Below are positions 54,901 through 61,924 of a stretch of 64,000 bases of DNA, piece after piece; within the stretch, counting starts at the first letter, position 1, and each line of letters opens with the position of its first letter. The stretch covers positions 68,565 to 132,564 of the forward strand of contig CAYVMO010000006.1 of assembly GCA_964452645.1 (NCBI GenBank), given 5' to 3'. The notes under the pieces were generated by a model. It was not told the origin of the DNA. It ran no database searches and saw only the letters and a list, made by a program, of their open reading frames with translations. Position numbers and translations under genes: made by a program. The stretch comes from CAYXTW01 sp964452645 (GTDB lineage: Bacteria > Zixibacteria > MSB-5A5 > GN15 > PGXB01).

Positions 54901-55432
54901 CGAGATAGAAGTTACCGTCACCGAAAATTTCGTTAAGTTCGCGGGCGGCTTCGACGGCGCGGTCGGGATCGCCGCGTAAAAGATGCCAGTTGACTTCGCC
55001 TTTCATGCAGGCGGTCAGGGCGATCAATCCCCCACTGTGTTCGCGCAGCAGCTGTTTGTCGATACGGGGACGATGATAAAAGCCTTCAAGAAAACCGGCG
55101 GTCGAAAGCTTGATAAGATTTTTGTAACCGGTCTGATTTTTGGCCAGAATAACCAGATGAAAGCCGCCGCCGGGAAATTTGCCAATCGGTTTTTTATCGA
55201 AGCGGGAACCGGCGGCAACATATGCCTCGGTTCCAATAATGGGTTTCACCCCGGCCTGGGTCGCTTTTTTATAAAACTCGGCGGCACCGAACATGTTGCC
55301 ATGATCGGTAATGGCCAGTGCCGGCATTTTATATTCTTTGGCCGTTTCGATAAGCGGCTCAAGTTTGCAGGCACCGTCAAGCAATGAGTACTGACTGTGC
55401 GTATGCAGATGAACGAAGTTGGCAAATTTCAT
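51998..55432 (-). CDS. dnaE: DNA polymerase III alpha subunit
   Basis: Replicative DNA polymerase, 1144 residues. The N-terminal PHP domain keeps its metal motifs (HLHTHSQYSLLDG, residues 8-20, and ITDHGN, 41-46), so a PHP-dependent proofreading activity is possible. The palm has GPGRGSAAGS (361-370) and the catalytic PDIDIDF with Asp402, 404 and 406. Helix-hairpin-helix and OB-fold regions follow (VRLGGIISAVKLMNDKRGNRMAFVTIED near 985-1010). It stands alone between two ~100- and ~380-base gaps; no strong ribosome-binding site is visible. Confidence 0.97.
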   Translation of the reverse strand: MKFANFVHLHTHSQYSLLDGACKLEPLIETAKEYKMPALAITDHGNMFGAAEFYKKATQAGVKPIIGTEAYVAAGSRFDKKPIGKFPGGGFHLVILAKNQTGYKNLIKLSTAGFLEGFYHRPRIDKQLLREHSGGLIALTACMKGEVNWHLLRGDPDRAVEAARELNEIFGDGNFYLEMQNHGLDKEELLLPMIYTVHRQTGIPIVATNDCHYLRQEDSEAHDALLCIQTGKLISDTDRMKYNTDQIYFKSAEEMAELFKDYPEAIDNTVQIAEKCNLEMEMGKLHLPHFPIPSPYTDPDSYLRHLCVEGLKKRFSKISQEINERLDYELSVIRQMKYAGYFLVVKDFIDHAWSIGVAVGPGRGSAAGSLVSYCLGITNLDPMKYSLLFERFLNPERISMPDIDIDFADRGRDKVIDYVVEKYNEKNVCQIITFGTMAARGVVRDVGRVLGMPYSEVDKIAKMIPFAVGMTLEQALKDNGELKQLYDKDERVKKLIDLSRPLEGLARHASTHAAGVVIAPSDLTDYVPLFKSNKDEITTQFDMKMVEEIGLLKMDFLGLRTLTVIQDCLKMIEENHDKKIDIDAIDLNEKKVYKLFARGETIGIFQFESGGMRDYLRKLKPENLTDLTVMNALYRPGPLDSGMIDIYIERKNGRQEVTFEHPRLEKILKDTYGVIVFQEQVLQIANSLAGYTMGKADILRKAMGKKQAKLMAEQKKEFLDGCREHKIDPKIAGSVFDQIETFARYGFNKAHSTGYALIAYQCAYLKTHYPLEFMAAGMTSEMDDAGRIFILMEECRRMNIIVQPPDVNESEIGFSVRDKKIRFGLLAIKNVGEGAVEAIIRSRKADGKFTSLADIVSRVELKNINRRTLESMIAAGAMDTLPGNRAQKTSVVVEMLEFGQKVQSSSQTNDLFAADGTKIDRKEPTMPDKDDWSITKKLSGEKEMLGFYVSGHPLDRFRSELVNFGTVDTEKLATVNDNREVRLGGIISAVKLMNDKRGNRMAFVTIEDFKGHVELIVFSDSYEKGKAYIREDEIIMVSGRVSTREEEAAKIIVNDLFPLESLAKQFNCQLVIRIDENTSERKLAAIQNALEKNKGKIPVMIAARQNGDEYYIKSKRFVIEPKNDLLIKLKEILGDSSVFLQPLG

Positions 55433-55812
55433 TTTTTTAATGTCTACGTTACTCTTTTCATATTTACGCAGGACAGTATTATATTAGCGAATTTCAAATA
55501 AATTTAAAAGTCGAAAATTTCAATCACCCGGCGTTTTTTTAAATATGTCTATAATGCATTGCATATCAAAATGTTATAGTGTTATTGGGACGATGGCGGC
55601 CTTCATTCCGGGAATATTGCCTGATTCTTCCACTTTAGGAAATAACGGCCGAGGCCGTAATTTATCTCTTGCTTTTCGATAGGGATTCAGTATATTGACG
55701 ACGTACCCGCATTTGCAAGCAGGGGGGCACATAAGCCAGAGAGAATATCAAGTTTTTGATATAGATACTGGTGTGTACCTTTCGGTAAAAATTTAAATTA
55801 GGGAGTGTACAG
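55433..55812. other. 380-base intergenic region upstream of the metalloprotease gene
   Basis: Divergent control region between dnaE and the plus-strand metalloprotease. It contains a possible plus-strand promoter (55669-55696) and a 7-bp inverted repeat ATATCAA-GTTT-TTGATAT at 55745-55762, which may be an operator or hairpin in the leader. No coding frame seen. Confidence 0.5.
55669..55696 (+). promoter_or_regulatory. Weak candidate promoter of the metalloprotease gene
   Basis: TTGCTT, a 16-base spacer, TATATT. The -10 and spacing fit the secreted-protein pattern of the window but the -35 is poor. It would give a ~110-base leader containing the inverted repeat at 55745-55762. Confidence 0.35.
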
Positions 55813-57861
55813 ATGAGCATCAAAGCTATCGTTTTGATTGTCGCCGGTGTACTGTTGTTATCGGCCAATGTCATGGCCGAGAAACCGACGGGAACTGTCC
55901 GCAATGTTGATTTCGAATTGCGGGTATTGGAAGAGCCGAAACAAATCGGCGATATTATGCGGGTGTCCTGGTCATTTACTCTAAGAGAATCGGAAGATCC
56001 TGTTTTGCAGATTTATCAGAATAAACAGGAATCGGCCATGTTTGCCAGGGCCTATTTAAGCGGCATTAATACGTCGGAAGTCATTGAAGGAGAGGCTGTC
56101 TGGCGGGGGGAAATCGAATATAATAAAACATACGAATTCATGGTATCATCGACGGTTGAAACGCCGGGCAAAATTTGTATCAGGCCGGTCGTTGAAATTT
56201 ATTCGGAGCCGAACAATGAGAGTTATAGTACTCGTCGGTCTCGAAATGTCGGTGAAATGACTACCATAAATGTCGAGAGTGACATAGTCGGGCATGAAAG
56301 TCCGCGGGAATTCAGTAAAGACCAATTTCAGATTACCTCCGATCTTGTCCCCGCCTCCATCAAAAGATGTGCCGAGTTAATCGGGGATTCCACTTTTATT
56401 CGTGTCAATAATTCGAGGGAGATGATGCCGACCGACGGTGTGTCCGGGGATGATTCGAAACAGACCTGGTCGTTGAGCGGCGAATTCGATTATGAAGATG
56501 CTTTTGGCGGCACGTCGAATCCAGTTGCACGAACTCTCTGCTGGCTATATCAATGGTCCGGGGGAGATCCATATTATCAAGCTCTATCGGGATTATATAC
56601 CGATTCGGATGGCGGTTTTCAATTTTATACCAATGTCGACTCAATTACAATCGTGCTATTTGCGATCGATTCGTTTTCAAATGTCTTTTATGCAACCGAT
56701 AGTTGTCTTGATTATAATAAGGGTGAAGCTCTCGACTACCATTCGGTTTCTATCAGCCTGGCCAACCCGTCGCATAATAACATAAGTGTTCCGTCAGCTT
56801 ATACACATATTGACGATTTGAGTATGGCGGGCGTCTTTCATATCCAGGCTATTCTGCGGAATGCGCATGATGAAATTGGCTTTCCCGATTTTGAAGCACC
56901 GGTTTATTTCCTGGATAAAGATGAATGCGCCGAAAATAGCTCATTTGGTGACTTTGATGTCGACGATATCCCGTGTATCAAAATCAGAGGTTCCTATGAT
57001 GAACTGGATTGGGACCAGTGGGATACGTCGGTGGTCGATCATGAGCTGGGGCATCTTTATCAATGGACCAACGCTTCGATGCCTTTGTATTCGGGCGGCA
57101 CGCATTACTTTAATTCGCCAACCCCCACATCGGGTGTGAATGATTTATACCTGGCCTTTGTGGAAGCCTGGGCGACGTTTTTCTCATGCCGCGTAATAGA
57201 TAATCCGATATACATCGACCGCGCGTATGACATCGAGGATACGATTATATGGATTGATCTGGAGCAACCCTCACCGGATGTTCCGTTCACGCTGGATATG
57301 CCGCAAACGGAGCCGTCGGATACAGTGCCGTACTATGAAGGGGCGCATGTTGAGGGTTCGATTGCATTGGCCCTGTGGGATTTATACGATGATGTCGACG
57401 ACGGCGATTATTATATAGGTCAGGATCTCTGGGGGCATAATAACGACTCGAACGCCAATGAAAATTGGCACGGGTGGGATGCCATCCATGATGTCCTGGT
57501 CAATTTCGACCCGAATCCATACGATGCCGATCACGAAAACTGCTGGAGCATCTATGAATTTATTCACGGCTGGAGGACGCTTGATTATTCCACCGACGCG
57601 ACCTTTACGAATATTTTTGAAGCTCATGCAGTCCCTGTTTTTATCCCCGGGGACACGAACGAAGACGGTGTTATCAATATATTCGATATAACCTTGATAA
57701 TCACATATCTGTACCTGGATGGCCCGCCCCCGAAGATTATGTCATCTGCGGACGTAAACGCCGATTGTATGGTTAATAACCTCGATATCACGTATGTGCT
57801 CGATAATTTATACACGGGCGGCCCGGCTTTGCTGGTCGGATGTTATAATATGTATCCGTAA
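55813..57861 (+). CDS. Secreted putative gluzincin metalloprotease with dockerin-like tail
   Basis: A 682-residue exported protein (signal peptide 1-22; RBS GGGAGT). The first ~170 residues are beta-rich. The zinc motif VVDHELGHLYQW gives His410, Glu411 and His414, and FVEAWATFFS supplies a likely third ligand Glu451, the HExxH...E pattern of gluzincins. Residues ~615-682 carry two calcium-loop repeats (GDTNEDGVINIFDITLII and ADVNADCMVNNLDITYVL); the second repeat is degenerate and the end (GCYNMYP) differs from the usual CP. Protease activity is inferred from the motif only. Confidence 0.82.
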   Translation: MSIKAIVLIVAGVLLLSANVMAEKPTGTVRNVDFELRVLEEPKQIGDIMRVSWSFTLRESEDPVLQIYQNKQESAMFARAYLSGINTSEVIEGEAVWRGEIEYNKTYEFMVSSTVETPGKICIRPVVEIYSEPNNESYSTRRSRNVGEMTTINVESDIVGHESPREFSKDQFQITSDLVPASIKRCAELIGDSTFIRVNNSREMMPTDGVSGDDSKQTWSLSGEFDYEDAFGGTSNPVARTLCWLYQWSGGDPYYQALSGLYTDSDGGFQFYTNVDSITIVLFAIDSFSNVFYATDSCLDYNKGEALDYHSVSISLANPSHNNISVPSAYTHIDDLSMAGVFHIQAILRNAHDEIGFPDFEAPVYFLDKDECAENSSFGDFDVDDIPCIKIRGSYDELDWDQWDTSVVDHELGHLYQWTNASMPLYSGGTHYFNSPTPTSGVNDLYLAFVEAWATFFSCRVIDNPIYIDRAYDIEDTIIWIDLEQPSPDVPFTLDMPQTEPSDTVPYYEGAHVEGSIALALWDLYDDVDDGDYYIGQDLWGHNNDSNANENWHGWDAIHDVLVNFDPNPYDADHENCWSIYEFIHGWRTLDYSTDATFTNIFEAHAVPVFIPGDTNEDGVINIFDITLIITYLYLDGPPPKIMSSADVNADCMVNNLDITYVLDNLYTGGPALLVGCYNMYP

Positions 57862-57908
57862 GCGTCATACGGACAATCCGGGGATGCGATTTTATCGGCG
57901 GTGAAAAT

Positions 57909-58547
57909 TTAAATTGAGCCGGTGATACCGTCATGGATAAACAATCCGCCGAGATACAGTAAAAACAGAGCGCAGAGCACGATCAGGATTTTATAGCCGG
58001 CACCGACGACAAGTCGCCGCCCGCGCCAGATTAAAATACTGACCAGGGTGTACCATACAAAATCGGAAAGAATATGCCCGATATAAAAAACGGGCGGGCC
58101 GATGGCCCCATGTTCCAGGGATCGAACCATAAAGGCTGAACCTGTTGTTGCCCACCAAACGTACCAGTACGGATTTGACAGTGACGTAATGATTCCGTCG
58201 GCGGTGAGCCGCGCGGCGCTTTTGCCGGTTCTTTCGGCTGCTTGAGCCTTGAGCCTCGATTTTATCAAATTATATAACATTCCCAGACCCATCAGAATCA
58301 GCATAATGCCGCCGACGATGCCGATACCGCTGTTGACGGCTTTATTATTCGAAAGCGACGACAGACCGAGGGCCAGCAGGATTACCACGGCCAGTTCGGC
58401 GATAGCATGACCGCCCACAAGAATCGGCCCGGTGCGGATACCCTTTGCGGGCGTTTCGGCGATGTCCACGGCCAGCAGCGGGCCGGGCATCAGCGCACCG
58501 GAGAAGCCGACTATAAACGCCGTCAGAAACAATGACCAGAGTTCCAT
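57909..58547 (-). CDS. LysE-family exporter
   Basis: A 212-residue inner-membrane transporter with about six membrane segments. The N-terminal FIVGFSGALMPGPLLAVDIAETPAKGIRTGPILVGGHAIAEL matches the LysE/RhtB signature. These export amino acids or related small molecules; the substrate is not visible. It lies 18 bases after the stop of the M1-like gene and may be co-transcribed with it. Confidence 0.9.
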   Translation of the reverse strand: MELWSLFLTAFIVGFSGALMPGPLLAVDIAETPAKGIRTGPILVGGHAIAELAVVILLALGLSSLSNNKAVNSGIGIVGGIMLILMGLGMLYNLIKSRLKAQAAERTGKSAARLTADGIITSLSNPYWYVWWATTGSAFMVRSLEHGAIGPPVFYIGHILSDFVWYTLVSILIWRGRRLVVGAGYKILIVLCALFLLYLGGLFIHDGITGSI

Positions 58548-58565
58548 ACCGATATTACCTTCCGT

Positions 58566-60788
58566 CTATTGCTCCAGAATATCATAATCCGGATTGTACC
58601 GGATCGATTTTACTTTCATGCCGCCTGGCGGGCTATAGGAAAATTTATTGGTACCTCTTTTGATTCGATAAATAACGGTTTCTTCCGACCTGTCGGAAAA
58701 GACATATTTCACCGGATAGGCCGTTTCGAAAGAGGCTCCGACTTTCTCGACCGTAACGGTGATATCTACGGTACCATCATTTTTTCTTCCGTCCTTTTTC
58801 TTAATTTTCGGGACGCGCCAGTCAAATAACCATTGGTTAAAAAACTGATGACCGTTTTCGCCGAGAAATGTCTCGGCAAGGTCGACAAAATCATCGGTCG
58901 TGACCAGCTGTCCCGAAAAGATGCGCGCGAATTCCGATAACAAATACATGAAAGCACCTTTTTTGCCCTGACCCCTTTCCAGTTCATAGCGCAGCATATG
59001 CAATAAATACGCGGCCTTGTAATAAATTATAGTTTCAAAATCACCGGGGGACATTTCGGAATCCAGCCTATGCCCCAAGACAATCGCCCCGGCTTCAAAG
59101 CCGATCGATTTCCGGTCCTCCCACCGGCCGCCTCTGATCACCGCTTTATTCCATTCTTTCAGGATTTTTCTAAATGTCTTTTCGTCTTTCCTGATCAATT
59201 CGATATACATCGCCGCCGAATATTCCGCAAATCCCTCCGACAGCCAGGCATCATGATAACTCTTCGGATTAATCATATGACCCCACCACTGGTGGGCCAC
59301 TTCATGCGCCCGGAATTTATCATCGATACCCTTTATCGAACGATTGAAGGTGATTTTCGAAAGATGCACCAGCCCGGGCGAACCCTGACCGAACCCGACC
59401 GCCATCGAGCAGACATCGAGCCTGTTCAACGGATATGGTGCCAGGCTATCGTTGTAAAACGAAAACGAAGCCGAGACATCATTGACGACATTGACGATAT
59501 TATCATTGCCGAAAATCACCGAGGGTCGATCGCTCTCGAGGAAGTGGATGATTATGGGAACGGGGGCATTAAGAACTACGACCGAATCGAAGACACCGTA
59601 ATTGAAACTGATATACGCCGTGGTCGGTGCGGTACGGTACTCCAGAAATCTCTTATCACCGCTTGTACTGTCTATTAATTTTTCACCGACGGCGATAAAA
59701 TCAAAACCTTTATCGATTCGATAATCGACATCGTACTCCGACTGCTGACGATAGCCGTTATACGGATACCAGTGCGTCAGGTGTTCCTGAATCACGCCGT
59801 ACCGCATATAGTGCCGGAAAAGATTGGTGCGGTAGAAAACCGATATTTCCGCCGTATCCCCCTTGAAGCGGAAATCGGATAATTCGACGGTCAATCCGGG
59901 CCGGTCTTTTTTCTTGATGAATGAAGCCGAATCGACAACATCGCCGTTGACGGAATCGACCTCATATTCCCGGGGAAATTCGAACTGGACCAGTTTAAGG
60001 CTGTCGATTTTGCCGATTAGATTCATTGTGCATGATATTTCCGATTTTCCGATGGTGGAAATATCGACGGCAATGTCATATTTGAACAAATCGAACTGCG
60101 AATCGATTTTTTTCGACGGATCGACTTTATTATCGATCACCGATGATACAATCTGCGGCGTTTTGAAGTTGGAAGTGTACTTGTACAGGGAAACCTGCTC
60201 GGTCGAATAAGGATCGTACACATAAATCGTATGAAAATAACGGTCTTTTAAAAGATTTATCCACAGATAATCGGATTGATTTTCAATCGAGGCTTTATAA
60301 ATATTAAGCGGTAAATTGTACTTGAACTTTTTGTCGGGAACGTCCCTGATCGCTTTCAGAAAGCTCTTTATTCGATAGGCCGGTTCGGTAAACTCACCTT
60401 TGTCTTTTATTTCGTCAAGAATATCGGAATTCCAGGGAAAGGCAATATAAGCCTGGTCAAATATGATATCGACCGAATCGGTCAAATAAAAGCGACGCAC
60501 CTGCTGGGTTTCGATAGCATCGGGCGGGTAGTACTTAAATCGACCATGCCCGATAAAAAAGGCGGCGGTCGGTAATCCATTATAATATCCGGTTAAATAC
60601 AGTATCCCTCTTTCAAAAGAGACCTGACCATATCTGAGCGGAAGGACGAAATCCTCGACCGATATTTTTTTAAGGCTATCCAGCGGATAATCGGTCAGGG
60701 AGTCAACGGTCGATATAAAATTATCGGCGAGAATCGGCGACGATAGGACTGACAGAAGAATAATAACTCTGATTAAGGTTTTAAGCAT
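58566..60788 (-). CDS. M1-family metallopeptidase-like protein, exported
   Basis: A 740-residue protein with signal peptide (1-21). The zinc site is complete: HEVAHQWWGH with His495, Glu496, His499, and WLSEGFAEYSA with Glu518. Where most M1 aminopeptidases have the exopeptidase motif GAMEN, this one has GQGSPGLVHLS, so N-terminal recognition may be altered and the activity may differ. Residues 1-230 are a beta-rich head not seen in typical M1 enzymes. It probably acts in the periplasm. It lies upstream of the LysE gene. Confidence 0.88.
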   Translation of the reverse strand: MLKTLIRVIILLSVLSSPILADNFISTVDSLTDYPLDSLKKISVEDFVLPLRYGQVSFERGILYLTGYYNGLPTAAFFIGHGRFKYYPPDAIETQQVRRFYLTDSVDIIFDQAYIAFPWNSDILDEIKDKGEFTEPAYRIKSFLKAIRDVPDKKFKYNLPLNIYKASIENQSDYLWINLLKDRYFHTIYVYDPYSTEQVSLYKYTSNFKTPQIVSSVIDNKVDPSKKIDSQFDLFKYDIAVDISTIGKSEISCTMNLIGKIDSLKLVQFEFPREYEVDSVNGDVVDSASFIKKKDRPGLTVELSDFRFKGDTAEISVFYRTNLFRHYMRYGVIQEHLTHWYPYNGYRQQSEYDVDYRIDKGFDFIAVGEKLIDSTSGDKRFLEYRTAPTTAYISFNYGVFDSVVVLNAPVPIIIHFLESDRPSVIFGNDNIVNVVNDVSASFSFYNDSLAPYPLNRLDVCSMAVGFGQGSPGLVHLSKITFNRSIKGIDDKFRAHEVAHQWWGHMINPKSYHDAWLSEGFAEYSAAMYIELIRKDEKTFRKILKEWNKAVIRGGRWEDRKSIGFEAGAIVLGHRLDSEMSPGDFETIIYYKAAYLLHMLRYELERGQGKKGAFMYLLSEFARIFSGQLVTTDDFVDLAETFLGENGHQFFNQWLFDWRVPKIKKKDGRKNDGTVDITVTVEKVGASFETAYPVKYVFSDRSEETVIYRIKRGTNKFSYSPPGGMKVKSIRYNPDYDILEQ

Positions 60789-60833
60789 ATAGTATATAAC
60801 GTAGGACTCATTTCTATGTTAGAGCTAAATTAG

Positions 60834-60857
60834 AAAAGGCAGGTCACAAGACCTGCC
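60834..60857 (-). terminator. Rho-independent terminator after the enoyl-CoA hydratase gene
   Basis: On the minus strand GGCAGGTC-TTGT-GACCTGCC, an 8-bp stem, followed by TTTT. It separates the hydratase from the M1-like gene. Confidence 0.75.
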
Positions 60858-60869
60858 CGCGTCTCATTT

Positions 60870-61649
60870 TCATTCACCCTTAAACCTGGGCGGGCGTTTT
60901 TCCAGGAAGGCATTCAGACCTTCTCTGGCATCGCTGCTGCCATAAATCACACCAAAGCAATTCTTTTCAAAATCGCACCCTGCCCTGAGATTGACATCAA
61001 GACCGTGGTTGATACACTCTTTGGCAATCGACACGGCCACCGGCCCTTTCGCGGCGATAAGTTTGGCCAATTCCATCGCTTTGTCCATAAGCTCTTCGGG
61101 CGGATAGACCTCATCGGCCAAACCAATTCGATAAGCTTCCGCGGCATCAATCATGACCCCGCTGAATATCAGTTGTTTAGCCTTACCGCGGCCGACCAGA
61201 CGTGCCAGACGTTGTGTACCGCCATAACCGGGAATAATACCAAGATTGACTTCCGGCTGCCCGAATTTGGCCTTTTCCGAAGCCAGCCGGATATCGCAGG
61301 AAATAGCCAGTTCGCACCCGCCGCCAAGGGCAAATCCATTCACGGCAGCAATCACCGGCCGCGGGAAATCCTCGATGGTACGCATCAAATAATGACCAAC
61401 CCGGGCATTGGCGGTTCCTTTCAGGACGTCGCATTTGGCCAGTTCGCTGATATCGGCTCCGGCGATAAAAGATTTACCGGCGCCGGTGATGATGACACAT
61501 CCGATCGAGTTGTCTTTCCAGGATTGCCGGAAGAAATTCAAAAGCTCGTTTATTGTCTCGTAATTGAGCGCATTAAGGACTTTCTCGCGACTGACGGTAA
61601 CGATGACAATATTATCTTCTCTGGTGACGATAATATTTTTGTAATCCAT
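60870..61649 (-). CDS. Enoyl-CoA hydratase/isomerase (crotonase family)
   Basis: A 259-residue crotonase-fold enzyme with RBS GGAG before the ATG. The oxyanion-hole motifs are FIAGADI and AVNGFALGGGCELA. Both catalytic glutamates of enoyl-CoA hydratase are present (in GGGCELA and in QPEVNLGIIPGYGGTQRL), so hydration of short-chain enoyl-CoA is expected. It could complete the oxidation begun by the acyl-CoA dehydrogenase at 7859-9004, although it lies in a separate unit. Confidence 0.94.
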   Translation of the reverse strand: MDYKNIIVTREDNIVIVTVSREKVLNALNYETINELLNFFRQSWKDNSIGCVIITGAGKSFIAGADISELAKCDVLKGTANARVGHYLMRTIEDFPRPVIAAVNGFALGGGCELAISCDIRLASEKAKFGQPEVNLGIIPGYGGTQRLARLVGRGKAKQLIFSGVMIDAAEAYRIGLADEVYPPEELMDKAMELAKLIAAKGPVAVSIAKECINHGLDVNLRAGCDFEKNCFGVIYGSSDAREGLNAFLEKRPPRFKGE

Positions 61650-61790
61650 AGATGTATCTCCATCCGTTAAATGTTTATTTTTTCGAATATGGTTTTATTC
61701 CTGCCATTAGAAAAGCGAATATAGGTAATTTTGTCCCATCTGGCAACAAAACGGCACCTTTTTCAACATAAATCCTTAATAAAAAAACAC

Positions 61791-61818
61791 TTGGATAAAG
61801 GCTTTTTCGACTTATATT
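61791..61818 (+). promoter_or_regulatory. Candidate promoter of the BNR-propeller gene
   Basis: TTGGAT, a 16-base spacer and TATATT, giving a ~100-base leader before the ATG at 61925. It fits the promoter pattern of the other secreted-protein genes. Confidence 0.45.
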
Positions 61819-61924
61819 ACAGATTGAACCTCATATACGATTTGCCGTTCACGCCTGGGAAGTGATGGGGAAACACAATTAAATTGGTTTTGGGTATAGA
61901 TAATAATAAGCATCAGGGCAGTGG

